This document shows positions 8,977 through 17,883 of a stretch of DNA of 38,866 nt, piece after piece. Positions within the stretch are counted from its first letter, which is position 1; every line of letters starts with the position of its first letter. The translations under genes and the position numbers were made by a program. The stretch is taken from contig DIYH01000042.1 of assembly GCA_002435755.1 (NCBI GenBank), positions 1-38,866 of the forward strand, in the 5' to 3' direction. Source of the stretch: Flammeovirgaceae bacterium UBA6059 (GTDB lineage: Bacteria > Bacteroidota > Bacteroidia > Cytophagales > Cyclobacteriaceae). The notes under the pieces were generated by a model, which ran no database searches, was not told where the DNA came from, and saw only the letters and a program-made list of their open reading frames with translations.

Positions 8977-9377
8977 TAGTCGTTGATTGGGGTGGTTAAC
9001 TCTACGCGGTTCTGATCAGGGTCAAGGATGACACTCTCGTAGTATCCGTCTCCTGTAGTGCGAGGGCCTTCTATGCAGGAGTATCCATTGCTTACCAGAA
9101 TATTGGTGAGCCGTTCGACAGCATCTTTAGATCCCACTTCAAATGCTGTGTGAATGTAACCAGTGAACTGATCCAATACATTGTCCTGAGAGTCAGGGAC
9201 CCCAGTCATTGTCATGAGCTCAAGTCGACAACCACTGTCAAACGTGATGAAGTACGATGCGAATTCCTTCTTTTCGTTGATGTATTTATGATTAGCACTT
9301 CCTCCAAAGTATTTGCAATAAAAGTCCTTCATGACTTCTAACTGGTCGGTCCAGATGGCAATATGTTCTATTCTCAT
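8976..9377 (-). CDS. VOC-family (glyoxalase/dioxygenase fold) protein
   Basis: This 133-residue protein starts MRIEHIAIWTDQLEVMKDFY and ends with DPDQNRVELTTP, both typical of the vicinal oxygen chelate fold. The likely metal ligands are H5, an H in the third strand (YIHTAFEV) and the E of NRVEL; an E in CRLELMTM is a further candidate. That combination is that of glyoxalase I-like enzymes. The true substrate is unknown. The gene overlaps its upstream regulator by four bases (ATGA) and its downstream transporter by one, so the three are expressed together. Confidence 0.85.
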   Translation of the reverse strand: MRIEHIAIWTDQLEVMKDFYCKYFGGSANHKYINEKKEFASYFITFDSGCRLELMTMTGVPDSQDNVLDQFTGYIHTAFEVGSKDAVERLTNILVSNGYSCIEGPRTTGDGYYESVILDPDQNRVELTTPIND

Positions 9378-10123
9378 ATGATGGTTAGTCCTTTAGATTG
9401 ATATTGTTCCCTTATATCAGAATCAAGGGTGTCCTCAAGTACGAGATAGTCAATTTTGGTTAGGTCGCAAACACGGTACCGCACTGCTGTATCTACTTTG
9501 TCGTTTGTGGCGAGTACCATGGTCCTTTGTGCCGCTGAGACCATCGCTTTTTTGACTTCATTTTCTTCCAGGTAGGGTGTAGTCAGACCATGTTGATGAT
9601 GAATGCTACATGCCCCCATGACGCAGATGTCCGGACACAGACTTGTTGTTTGTCGTACTGATTCATGACCGGCAAAGACTTTCGCCTGGGGATAATAGCT
9701 TCCTCCTAACAGATTCAGACGGACATTTTTCTTCCTTGATAACAACTCGGCTATTGGCAGGCTATTGGTGACCACTTCCAGGGAGATCAGTGGTGGTAGG
9801 TGCTGAACAAAAGTATAGTTGGTTGTGCCTCCGTCAATCATGATCATCATGCCATCACTGATCAAGTGCATGGATTTGTTGACTAGTGCTACTTTGTTCT
9901 TAGCAGAAAAATCAAGTCGCTCATCAAAACCCTGGACTGCCGTTGTTTTCAGTATGGCACCTCCATGCACCTTTTGTAGCAGGTCTCGGGTGGACAACTC
10001 ATGTAGATCACGACGGATGGTGTCCTCGGAGACCTTCAGTTCGTTACTCAATGTTTTGGCTGTTACCTTGTTTTCCTGCCTGAGTTTGTCAAGGATGTAA
10101 TTGAATCTTTCTTCCTTCAGCAT
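9374..10123 (-). CDS. DeoR/GlpR-family transcriptional regulator
   Basis: This 249-residue regulator has an N-terminal winged helix-turn-helix (VTAKTLSNELKVSEDTIRRD, about residues 19-38) followed by the DeoR C-terminal sensor domain, which resembles a sugar-phosphate isomerase fold. The segments MIDGGTTNYTFVQHLP and NLLGGSYYPQAKVFAGHESV are characteristic. Family members repress sugar-use operons and release DNA on binding a phosphorylated sugar. It heads the operon with the VOC protein and MFS transporter, and its start lies 60 bases from the divergent SemiSWEET gene. The gap contains three TGCAT/ATGCA half-sites that are candidate operators. Confidence 0.9.
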   Translation of the reverse strand: MLKEERFNYILDKLRQENKVTAKTLSNELKVSEDTIRRDLHELSTRDLLQKVHGGAILKTTAVQGFDERLDFSAKNKVALVNKSMHLISDGMMIMIDGGTTNYTFVQHLPPLISLEVVTNSLPIAELLSRKKNVRLNLLGGSYYPQAKVFAGHESVRQTTSLCPDICVMGACSIHHQHGLTTPYLEENEVKKAMVSAAQRTMVLATNDKVDTAVRYRVCDLTKIDYLVLEDTLDSDIREQYQSKGLTII

Positions 10124-10132
10124 GCTGCAAAT

Positions 10133-10174
10133 ATATGCATGAATACGAATAGTATTATGCAGTTTATTGCATAT
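10133..10174. promoter_or_regulatory. Candidate DeoR operator between the regulator and the SemiSWEET gene
   Basis: TGCATGAATAC (10136-10146) and GTATTATGCA (10152-10161) form an inverted repeat with one extra base in the left arm. An outer repeat, ATATGCA (10133-10139) and TGCATAT (10168-10174), brackets it. The three TGCAT/ATGCA half-sites lie between two divergent starts, where autoregulation by the DeoR protein would be expected. The link to this regulator is inferred. Confidence 0.45.
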
Positions 10175-10183
10175 TATTGCGAT

Positions 10184-10441
10184 ATGAAGTCTACTGAATA
10201 CTTGGGTTTACTAGCCGGACTACTTACCACCATCAGTTTTCTGCCACAAGCGATCAAGACATGGAAGACCAAATCGGCAAAGGACTTGTCGCTTCAAATG
10301 TTTCTTATATTCTGTACCGGCGTAGTATTATGGCTGGCCTACGGGTTACTTACCAGCAACATCCCGATCATTGTGTCTAATCTTTTTACTATGCTTTTGG
10401 CTGGGTCGATCCTTTATTTCAAACTATTCAGGGCGGGTTAA
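10184..10441 (+). CDS. SemiSWEET-type sugar transporter
   Basis: This 85-residue protein has three membrane segments and the PQ-loop signature FLPQAIKTWKTKSAKDLS after the first helix, the standard layout of bacterial SemiSWEETs. These form dimers that move sugars such as sucrose or glucose down their gradient through the inner membrane. I chose the ATG at 10184 (MKSTEYLG); an in-frame ATG 15 codons earlier would add a segment not found in the family and would run into the operator region. Its 3' end overlaps the convergent cupin gene by 18 bases. Divergence from the DeoR regulator suggests it belongs to the same sugar regulon. Confidence 0.9.
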   Translation: MKSTEYLGLLAGLLTTISFLPQAIKTWKTKSAKDLSLQMFLIFCTGVVLWLAYGLLTSNIPIIVSNLFTMLLAGSILYFKLFRAG

Positions 10442-10903
10442 AGACTCAATGATTTGGCGCTGCGTAGGGAACTGCTCGGTGAGCTGTGCTCTGGATACAA
10501 GCTCAAAGTCTTCAAACTCAAAACCCGGGGCGACCATACAGCCCACGAGTATGTAGCTTGACGATTCCGGTAGGTTCGCACCAAAAAAATGTCCCTTAGG
10601 TATGATTACCTGAAGATTGTGGTCCACACCTATACGCTCGACATAGTACTTACCTTCAGGAGTAATAAAGTGGATATCAGCTTCTTGACCTGCATGGAAG
10701 TACCAGATTTCATCAGCTCCTAGTTGATGAAAATGGGACTGATCGCCTCTTTCAAGTAAATAATAGATGCTTGTTGCCGTACTGCGTATGTTGCCTTCTG
10801 GGCTCTTGACCTGATACTGAGATTTGAAGCATTCGCGATAGTGACCACCCTCGGGATGGGGTTTCATCTTCAGTTTATCGATCCAGTAGGGTGCACTATT
10901 CAT
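10424..10903 (-). CDS. DUF985-family cupin
   Basis: This 159-residue protein matches the DUF985 cupin family: WIDKLKMKPHPEGGHYRECF at the N-terminus, then STATSIYYLLERGDQSHFHQ, EIWYFHAG, IIPKGHFFGANL and LVGCMVAPGFEFEDFEL. The glycine- and histidine-rich strands build the double-stranded beta-helix. Structures in this family suggest small-molecule or sugar-nucleotide binding, but no reaction is settled. The ATG lies eight bases inside the end of the ureohydrolase gene, so the two form a translationally coupled pair. It converges with and overlaps the SemiSWEET gene. Confidence 0.88.
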   Translation of the reverse strand: MNSAPYWIDKLKMKPHPEGGHYRECFKSQYQVKSPEGNIRSTATSIYYLLERGDQSHFHQLGADEIWYFHAGQEADIHFITPEGKYYVERIGVDHNLQVIIPKGHFFGANLPESSSYILVGCMVAPGFEFEDFELVSRAQLTEQFPTQRQIIESLTRPE

Positions 10904-11696
10904 TACTCTTGAGGATCAATGTAGCCAATTCTTTGAGGAGCTTGGCAGCCACCATTGCTGTAGCGCCGTTGACATCTCTGGTTGGGTTATACTCTACCAA
11001 GTCAGCTCCTATGATATTAAGATGACCTTGGTTTTGTAAGAAGTTGATCAACTGTCTTGTACTCATACCTCCTGGTTCATAGTGAGACACCCCTGGGGCA
11101 AAGGCTGGATCCAGAACATCTATGTCAAGTGATATGAAGACAGGTCCTTTGAGTTCGATTTTTTGAGTTGCTTGAAATTGATTCATAAAAATACATTCGA
11201 CATCATATCGTTTCATCTGCTCATGTTGATGCCGGGTGGCTGTGCGAATACCAACTTGAACGAGCTTTTGTGCTAACTGTGCCTCCATGATCCGGGCAAA
11301 AGGCGAGGCATGAGAGTAGTGATTGCCTTCGAAATCTTCATAAAGATCAGGGTGCGCGTCGATATGAAGGATGGAGAGCTCAGGATACTTTGTTGCATGA
11401 GCCAACAGAGTAGGGTAGGTCACCGAGTGATCTCCACCAAGGCTGATGAGTGGCTGTCCCCTATTAAGAGTTTTTTTTATGCCGTCTCGGATGTCTTTTT
11501 CAAAGTTCTCGATAGTGATAGACCCATCGTAGCTTAGGAAAGAAGCCAAATCCTCGAATTGCTCATTGTAAGTATTAGCAGAAGGACTGTTGAAGGCTTG
11601 CCAAATAAGGTCAGGTGCCAGCGCGGGCCCCCTCAAATATGACCCATTTTGGTCGTAAGGAAGTCCAAGTAGGTTAATTTGCCTGAATCGAGACAT
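10896..11696 (-). CDS. Arginase/agmatinase-family ureohydrolase
   Basis: This 266-residue enzyme carries all the dimanganese-site motifs of the family: SLGGDHSVTYP (His ligand), HIDAHPDLYEDF (DxHxD ligands) and SLDIDVLDPAFAPG (DxD ligands). The HYSHASPFARI segment fits agmatinase or formimidoylglutamase as well as arginase, so the exact guanidino substrate cannot be set from sequence alone. It would hydrolyse an amidine or guanidine to urea or formamide plus an amine. It is cytoplasmic and is the first gene of a pair with the DUF985 cupin. Confidence 0.9.
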   Translation of the reverse strand: MSRFRQINLLGLPYDQNGSYLRGPALAPDLIWQAFNSPSANTYNEQFEDLASFLSYDGSITIENFEKDIRDGIKKTLNRGQPLISLGGDHSVTYPTLLAHATKYPELSILHIDAHPDLYEDFEGNHYSHASPFARIMEAQLAQKLVQVGIRTATRHQHEQMKRYDVECIFMNQFQATQKIELKGPVFISLDIDVLDPAFAPGVSHYEPGGMSTRQLINFLQNQGHLNIIGADLVEYNPTRDVNGATAMVAAKLLKELATLILKSNE

Positions 11697-11766
11697 TTGA
11701 TATGGTTCTTTTTATGTTTTGTCGAAGTATGGCGTTACAATCAAGTAATGTAATTTATTGAATGCA

Positions 11767-12189
11767 ATGAAATCATCTTATGCTCAGGCCACAAGAGTTA
11801 TCGTTTGGAGCATGCTGCTCTGGTTTTTGACTATAGCTAGTTGTAAGAGCTCTAGAAGTAGGTTGGAGGCTGTTGATAACAAGCAAAGTCATCATATGTT
11901 AAAGACAATTGCTACTAGACAATTAGGTACTGGATATAAAATGGACAGACGCCTAAATCATGTTTTGACTTGGAATCATGTGCCACAAGGAGGTTTGGTC
12001 TTCTTTGTTTTTGATTCAAATGAGGGAAAAGTGGTCTATGAAGAAAAGAAACCTGTTCGCAAAGTTTTTTGGAACTCAGACGTTGAACTCTTGGTACAAC
12101 CATATGATCGAATTCCACGAGAAACTAATCATGATTACCTGGTCAACGTAAAGTCTGGAGAAAGGAAACAGTCAAACAAAAAATATTAG
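11767..12189 (+). CDS. Small predicted lipoprotein, function unknown
   Basis: This 140-residue protein begins MKSSYAQATRVIVWSMLLWF and has a likely lipobox IASC followed by KSSRSRLE, so it is probably lipid-anchored after cleavage at that cysteine. I chose the ATG at 11767 over a TTG three codons upstream. No known domain is recognisable; the middle (HVPQGGLVFFVFDSNEGKVV) looks like a small beta-sandwich. It ends 12 bases before the giant T9SS protein and on the same strand, so the two are probably co-transcribed; it may help export or anchor that protein, which is inference only. Confidence 0.6.
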   Translation: MKSSYAQATRVIVWSMLLWFLTIASCKSSRSRLEAVDNKQSHHMLKTIATRQLGTGYKMDRRLNHVLTWNHVPQGGLVFFVFDSNEGKVVYEEKKPVRKVFWNSDVELLVQPYDRIPRETNHDYLVNVKSGERKQSNKKY

Positions 12190-12201
12190 AGAAGCTATTC
12201 C

Positions 12202-15200
12202 ATGTTCTTTAAACAATACTTACCTACATTATTATTAATAGCGGCTCTCATTGGCCTAGTACCATTGAGTTATCGAAACGTTCAACAGGCTATAGTTGTA
12301 GCTGAAAAGGATGTTCAAGAGTCGGGTCTAGCTTTAGAGGAAGAAGAGAGTCTTGTCGTGAATAATATCAGATATGATGGCTATGAAAAATACGCTTACA
12401 TACAAGAAGCTTTCAAAAGAGGTCAGGTAGATATCACACAGCCTCCAAGGTTCCCATTGTACAAATCAGGCTATTTAAAACGGGAACTGGATGAGGCACG
12501 GAGAAATGCAGCTGCGTATCGTACTAAGTCAACGGCCACTTTTGCTGAACGTGGGCCGTCCAATATTCCCGGTAGGACTCGGTCTATTGTAATTGACGCT
12601 ACTGACCCTTCTGAAAACACATGGTATGCGGGTGCCGTGGGTGGAGGTATTTGGAAAACTAACAATGCAGGAGATAGCTGGACTGAGCTTACTTCAAGCC
12701 TGCCCAATCTGGCCATATCTTCTATGGCACAGTCTTCGGCTAATCCTTCTATTCTCTATGCAGGTACCGGCGAGAAAATTTTTGCTGGCATTGGCGGGGG
12801 CAATGGGAACGGACTTCTGAAGTCTTCAGACAGTGGTCAGACCTGGGAGTATCTCCCCGGTACTACAGGACCAGAGTTTGAAAACATTGGGCGTGTGATT
12901 GTAGATCCTATGAATGAAGACGTTCTGCTAATCACCACTACCGAGAACAAGTATTTCAGAACGGAAGAAACGGATAACTACATATTCAGATCAACTGATG
13001 GTGGTGCATCTTGGATAGAAGTTTATACCTCTGAATTTTTTATACCACAAATCATCGCTGACCCTAAAGACTGGGATGTTCAGTATGCTACTCTCTACAA
13101 CGGTTCCGTGATTAAATCGACTGATGGAGGGCAGACCTGGAGCTTGCCCATTGTGGTCAGCAAGAGTATACTTGATAGTGAAACTGGGATTTTCAATCTA
13201 CTGGAGAGTCCTAATATAGGTCGGATTGAATTGGCAATAGCTCCGCAAAACACAAATATCATATATGCTTCACTAGATACAGGAGAGTCTGATTTATATA
13301 TCTCATTGGATGGTGGTGAAAATTGGAGTCAGGCGTATGAACCAAACCCGGGTAGATCAATAGATTGGCTTGGAGGTCAGGGAGATTGGGATAACACGAT
13401 CCTAGTAAGTCCACTCAATGATTCCATAGTTTATCTTGGTGGAGTAGCAATGGAAAGCTTTAAGATGGGCTCTTCTATTGAAACAGACTTAGCCAGAACA
13501 ATTGATGTAGCCATTGAAAATGCTGATGAGATTATTGAGATCTGGAACCTATTTGCTGATGAAGGTACTGATATAGAACCAAGTGAATTTGTCTCAGTAG
13601 AGATAAGGTATGGATTGACGCAAAGGGCCCATCGTTTTACAGTTCCTGAGGGTTCTACCTCGGGTGTTCCTGCCGAAGATTATACTTATCAAGATTTTGT
13701 CGATGTACCTTTCCAGGTGTGGGACGTAGATAATAATCAGCAGCTAGCCGTATCATTTAGAGATAACAATGATAATGGTATCTATGATTTGAACGATGAT
13801 TTCAACTCAAGCCGTGAATACATTTTCGTGAACAATATACCTTATGATCTAGCGGCTAATGAAGATATAGGCCAAAATGGTGGTTATCAATATCGTAATT
13901 CATTCTTACTATGGCTCATAACACCTGAAGATGTTGTTTGGGATGAATCATTGCTTACCGATGTTAGAATCAGGCTTGAGTTAACCGAGGAGGAAATAAC
14001 AAAAATTGAAGGCGTTTATACCCAAGTTGCGAATCCTTATGAATTCTCAAGAGGCAGTTATGTCGGTCCTAATGACCTATTCGAGTTTCACCCTGATCAC
14101 CATCAGCTCTACGCGATTAACATTTCTGAAAATGACTTCCAAATACTGAATACTAATGATGGAGGTGTGTGGGTTTCGGATGTAGCGAACCTACCTGGAG
14201 TAACAGATGGTAGCTGGACACTTGCCAGCACGGGATACAATACTACTACCTACTATGGAGCTGATAAATCTCCCATAGCAAACAGATATGTGGCGGGAGC
14301 TCAGGATCAAGGTACTCATATATCTCCTATTGGACAGTCTGCTAACGCCAGTACAGCCTATGACCTGGCTTTTTTTGGAGATGGATTTGAGGTCATTTGG
14401 CATAGTGAAGATGCAGGTCGAATAATTGGTGCCAGTCAGTTTAATGGGATTCAACGAAGTATTAATGCTGGCTTGAGCTTTAATGACGCCACCAACGGGT
14501 TAGAAAAAGATGGACCTTTTGTGTCAAGGCTATCAAACTCTCCATTGGAACCAGATCTGTTATTTGCAATAGGTGCTGCTGGAGTTTATCGTTCAGCTAA
14601 TTTTGGTGGTGTTTGGTCTTACTCAAGAATAGAAGATGAACGTTGGTCGTTTTGGTCAGCCGCAGATGTAGAGGTTTCACTGGCAGATCCTGCCATAGTT
14701 TGGGCCGGTGGTGCAATGGTTGAGGGTAATGATCCAGGCAATGTTTTCTTGTCCCAAGATGGTGGATTCACGTTTGAAGCTACAAATAATTTTGGAGATG
14801 TTGGTCTTGTGACAGGACTCTACTCACATCCATATGATAGAGGTACGGCGTTTGCCCTTTTCGGGGTGGCTGATGGCCCTAAGATTGTCAAGACGACTGA
14901 CTTTGGCGAGACCTGGACTGACATAACCCAATTTGTTGACGGTGAGAGTCAAAATGGCTTCCCAGATATTAGTACCTACAGTTTGCTTGTTATGCCGCAT
15001 GATACCTCAATGATATGGGCTGGTACAGAGATTGGCATAGTTGAATCATTGGATGGTGGAGCTACCTGGAACTTGCTTAACGAACCTGATTTCCGGTCAG
15101 TTTCTGTTTGGGATATGAAAGTAAAAGGAGACCAGATTGTGATTGCAACACACGGACGTGGCGTTTGGACAGCCACCATACCAGATTTATTGGAAACTGA

Positions 15201-16314
15201 ACCGCCATCGGTGGTGCTTTCCCCGGTTTTAAATGGACTAAGACAGTCCCTCTCCGCTTTTGAGCTGGTCGCCGATATAGAATTGAGAGATATCTATGAT
15301 GAGATCAATATTATTCTCGATGGTGAGATCGTCAAGAATTTATCAGGCAATGAAGCAACAGGTTCTATTTTAGAATCTATAGTGATTGATCAAGAAGGTG
15401 TTTATGCCGTCAGAATACAGGCGATTAAGGACGATCGCATACTACAATCTGAAGAGCTTCAGATTGTAGTATCACCTTTCTTTCCGGTGCAGGACACCTA
15501 TATCAATCGTTTTAGCGAACCGACAGAGGAATTTGCATTAAACCAGTTCAGCATTGGATCTGCTCCAGATTTTATTAGTGGTGTGTTACAAACTGTGCAC
15601 CCGTATCCGGAAGCATCGTCCTTAGGCGAACCTACTCTCAATCTCACAGCAGTTCTCAATGTCCCTATTCGTATCGCTGAATCAAAGGCCAATATCACAT
15701 TTAGAGAGGTTGTCATTGTAGAAGAAGGCGAACGATTCGCATCATTCGGCCAAACCAGTTTTTTCGATTTCGTCATTGTAGAAGGCTCAGTTAATAGAAC
15801 GGATTGGATACCACTTCTGGACGGATATGATGCAAGTGATCATGAAGACTGGAGCGAAGCATATGCTGCAGGGGAGAGTGGTCGTGGGATGCTCTTTAAG
15901 AGACGTAATATCGATCTATTGGACACTTTTGAGCCTGGAGAGATAGTGCAGATCAGGTTTCGATTATTTTCTGATGCCAGAACAAATGCCTGGGGCTGGG
16001 CCATAGACGACCTATCTATTCAAGCGGATGAAGTAGTTGGTGTACCAAATGATCCCGATGTGTTTTCTAAAGTCAGTCTGTTCCCGAACCCTTCCTTTGG
16101 TACAGTTAATCTTACTATCGAGAATGTACTTCGCGGAAGCATAGACATGAGAGTCATTGATTTAGCTGGAAAGCAGTTTATGACCCAATCACTGTATAAC
16201 CAAACTGGCAAGCTGGAACAGCAACTTAATCTATCAACATTGCCTTTTGGGATATACGTCTTAGAGCTTAACAATGGACAAGATATTGTTACGAAAAAGA
16301 TTCTGAAGTTCTGA
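12202..16314 (+). CDS. Large secreted BNR/VPS10-like beta-propeller protein with a T9SS sorting domain
   Basis: This 1370-residue protein has an N-terminal signal sequence (LPTLLLIAALIGLVPLSY). It then carries at least eight Asp-box (SxDxGxTW) repeats, such as KTNNAGDSWTEL, KSSDSGQTWEYL, RSTDGGASW, KSTDGGQTW, SLDGGENW, KTTDFGETWTDI and SLDGGATWNLL, the hallmark of sialidase- and sortilin-type propellers. Residues about 415-620 are a segment without Asp boxes that interrupts the propeller. Near residues 1235-1275 there is a strand-rich domain ending WGWAIDDLSIQ. The last 85 residues (VSLFPNPSFGTVNL to VTKKILKF) are a type A T9SS sorting domain, so it is moved to the cell surface or released. 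No catalytic residue can be named; glycan binding is likely. Confidence 0.92.
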   Translation: MFFKQYLPTLLLIAALIGLVPLSYRNVQQAIVVAEKDVQESGLALEEEESLVVNNIRYDGYEKYAYIQEAFKRGQVDITQPPRFPLYKSGYLKRELDEARRNAAAYRTKSTATFAERGPSNIPGRTRSIVIDATDPSENTWYAGAVGGGIWKTNNAGDSWTELTSSLPNLAISSMAQSSANPSILYAGTGEKIFAGIGGGNGNGLLKSSDSGQTWEYLPGTTGPEFENIGRVIVDPMNEDVLLITTTENKYFRTEETDNYIFRSTDGGASWIEVYTSEFFIPQIIADPKDWDVQYATLYNGSVIKSTDGGQTWSLPIVVSKSILDSETGIFNLLESPNIGRIELAIAPQNTNIIYASLDTGESDLYISLDGGENWSQAYEPNPGRSIDWLGGQGDWDNTILVSPLNDSIVYLGGVAMESFKMGSSIETDLARTIDVAIENADEIIEIWNLFADEGTDIEPSEFVSVEIRYGLTQRAHRFTVPEGSTSGVPAEDYTYQDFVDVPFQVWDVDNNQQLAVSFRDNNDNGIYDLNDDFNSSREYIFVNNIPYDLAANEDIGQNGGYQYRNSFLLWLITPEDVVWDESLLTDVRIRLELTEEEITKIEGVYTQVANPYEFSRGSYVGPNDLFEFHPDHHQLYAINISENDFQILNTNDGGVWVSDVANLPGVTDGSWTLASTGYNTTTYYGADKSPIANRYVAGAQDQGTHISPIGQSANASTAYDLAFFGDGFEVIWHSEDAGRIIGASQFNGIQRSINAGLSFNDATNGLEKDGPFVSRLSNSPLEPDLLFAIGAAGVYRSANFGGVWSYSRIEDERWSFWSAADVEVSLADPAIVWAGGAMVEGNDPGNVFLSQDGGFTFEATNNFGDVGLVTGLYSHPYDRGTAFALFGVADGPKIVKTTDFGETWTDITQFVDGESQNGFPDISTYSLLVMPHDTSMIWAGTEIGIVESLDGGATWNLLNEPDFRSVSVWDMKVKGDQIVIATHGRGVWTATIPDLLETEPPSVVLSPVLNGLRQSLSAFELVADIELRDIYDEINIILDGEIVKNLSGNEATGSILESIVIDQEGVYAVRIQAIKDDRILQSEELQIVVSPFFPVQDTYINRFSEPTEEFALNQFSIGSAPDFISGVLQTVHPYPEASSLGEPTLNLTAVLNVPIRIAESKANITFREVVIVEEGERFASFGQTSFFDFVIVEGSVNRTDWIPLLDGYDASDHEDWSEAYAAGESGRGMLFKRRNIDLLDTFEPGEIVQIRFRLFSDARTNAWGWAIDDLSIQADEVVGVPNDPDVFSKVSLFPNPSFGTVNLTIENVLRGSIDMRVIDLAGKQFMTQSLYNQTGKLEQQLNLSTLPFGIYVLELNNGQDIVTKKILKF

Positions 16315-16341
16315 TCAACCGGCGATTGGAATGATAAAACT

Positions 16342-16371
16342 GGCAGTAGGAGAGATCTTACTGCCTTTTTT
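16342..16371 (+). terminator. Intrinsic terminator after the T9SS protein
   Basis: GGCAGTA (16342-16348) pairs with TACTGCC (16359-16365) around a ten-base loop, followed by six T. It is 27 bases beyond the stop codon. Confidence 0.85.
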
Positions 16372-16392
16372 ATTTAATATGGGGGGACGGTC

Positions 16393-16478
16393 ATCAGACG
16401 AATATGGTATCAGTAGCAAAACCTAGGTTGACACCATATTGCAAGTGTGACCAGAACTCGTCTGATAGCTTCTGGTCA
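16393..16478. repeat. Interleaved inverted repeats able to form a pseudoknot
   Basis: Three pairs of arms lie here. A: ATCAGACGA (16393-16401) with TCGTCTGAT (16458-16466). B: AATATGGTATCA (16401-16412) with TGACACCATATT (16429-16440), one mismatch, with an ACCTAGGT palindrome in its loop. C: TGACCAGAA (16448-16456) with TTCTGGTCA (16470-16478). B nests inside A, but C starts inside A and ends outside it, so A and C cross. The region lies between the convergent T9SS and M28 genes, beyond the terminator at 16342. No known RNA family fits. Confidence 0.7.
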
Positions 16479-16511
16479 TTTCTTAGTTTGCTCAAGTCTA
16501 AAGATCAACCA

Positions 16512-17879
16512 CTACAATCCGTATTTGTCGATAAGGTAGATCAGAGAAGCCATGGCTGCTGCGCCTAGCTCCAATTCACGCTTATTAACTTTATCGAAAG
16601 TGTCGATCGTAGTATGGTGGTAATCAAAATACCTCTGAGAGTCTGGCACAAAACCAATCAAGGGTACCTCCTGAGGCTTAAGTGGACTGATATCTGCTCC
16701 GCCCCCTCCTGGTTCAAACATGGCGATCTGGTAGGGTTTGAATAGAGGAGCCCAGGATTGGATTTTTTTCACGTGCTTGTCGTTCATATCGAGGCTGAAT
16801 CCCAGTGGTGTGAATCCCCCGCGATCTGATTCCATAGCAGCGATGTGCCTTTCTTTATTTTCTTCGGCAAGCTCTGCATACTTTCTTCCACCTCTAAGTC
16901 CGTTTTCTTCGTTCATGAACATAACAGCACGTAATGTCCTCTTTGGCTGATAGCCAATGGCTTTCAATGCTCTAAGTACCTCGATAGATTGTACACAACC
17001 CGTGCCATCATCATGAGCTCCCTGGGCCAGGTCCCATGAGTCGAGGTGACCGCCTACTATGACATACTCATCAGGAAATTCAGAACCCTTGATCTCCCCT
17101 ATTACGTTGTAGGAAAGCTTGTCTTCCTTCATTTCACCATAGGTCTCAAAGTAGAAACTAAGATCAGCGTCATCGACCAATAGATTTGAAAGGAGCTCAG
17201 CATCCATGGTGCTAATGGCTACCGCAGGTAGCTTTGGTAAGTTGAGGGCATAGCGTGTGCTACCTGTATGTGGTATATCATCTATTCCACTTGCCAGAGA
17301 GCGTACTACAACTCCTATTGCTCCGTACTTAGCTGCTTCAGAAGGGCCGGCCCCACGCTGGTTACCAGCACCTCCATATGCCTCGAAAGTATTGATTTTA
17401 GTAGGGTCAAGTGGCCGATTGAAGAAAACGATCTTTCCTTCAACCCCGGCTTTACCAAGTTTAGCCAGTTCCTTAAAGTTTTGAACTTCCACTACCCGAC
17501 CTACTACACCTTTAGGACCTGTACCTACTGAATTTCCAAGAGCTGTTACATCCACCTGAACAGTTCCCTGCTTCTTCGAATTGACAATTCTACCAATTTC
17601 CTTATCGCCCCTTACCCAGTGTGGTACCATGACCTCTTGCAGAAAGACATTGTCAAATTCATAGTCCTCCATGACCTCTTTGGTATAGTCTACTGCAGCT
17701 GCTGCCTGTGGGCTACCGGCAAGCCGTCCACCGATTTTAGTGGTTAAATATTCCAGTTTTTGATAGGCCTCACCGTTGCTAAGGATCTCATCATAAATAT
17801 TTCTTATCATTTCCTCATCAGACTGAGAAAAGGCCTGAATAGAAACAGTGACCAAGAGAAGAGCAAGTATTTTCTTCAT
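16512..17879 (-). CDS. Exported M28-family metallopeptidase
   Basis: This 455-residue protein has a signal peptide (KKILALLLVTVSIQAFSQ). Residues about 120-230 form a protease-associated (PA) insert, and the C-terminal half is the M28 catalytic domain. Zinc ligands and catalytic residues are visible: GGHLDSWDLAQGAHDDGTG (H, D), NEENGLRGG (catalytic and ligand Glu), ESDRGG (D) and DYHHTTIDTFD (H). It is probably a dizinc aminopeptidase or carboxypeptidase in the periplasm. I chose the ATG at 17879 rather than one 20 codons earlier, because it starts the signal peptide and does not intrude into the upstream gene. It follows the DUF3299-like gene by four bases. Confidence 0.92.
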   Translation of the reverse strand: MKKILALLLVTVSIQAFSQSDEEMIRNIYDEILSNGEAYQKLEYLTTKIGGRLAGSPQAAAAVDYTKEVMEDYEFDNVFLQEVMVPHWVRGDKEIGRIVNSKKQGTVQVDVTALGNSVGTGPKGVVGRVVEVQNFKELAKLGKAGVEGKIVFFNRPLDPTKINTFEAYGGAGNQRGAGPSEAAKYGAIGVVVRSLASGIDDIPHTGSTRYALNLPKLPAVAISTMDAELLSNLLVDDADLSFYFETYGEMKEDKLSYNVIGEIKGSEFPDEYVIVGGHLDSWDLAQGAHDDGTGCVQSIEVLRALKAIGYQPKRTLRAVMFMNEENGLRGGRKYAELAEENKERHIAAMESDRGGFTPLGFSLDMNDKHVKKIQSWAPLFKPYQIAMFEPGGGGADISPLKPQEVPLIGFVPDSQRYFDYHHTTIDTFDKVNKRELELGAAAMASLIYLIDKYGL

Positions 17880-17883
17880 TACG

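Noticed and set aside
10128..10135. TATATTTG on the minus strand as the DeoR promoter
   Set aside because: It lies only about five bases from the ATG, which would place the transcript start inside the start codon, and there is no TTTG at the right distance.
16393..16478. Integron attC site
   Set aside because: The end boxes and the gene-cassette arrangement of an integron are absent; the repeat is described only as a structure.
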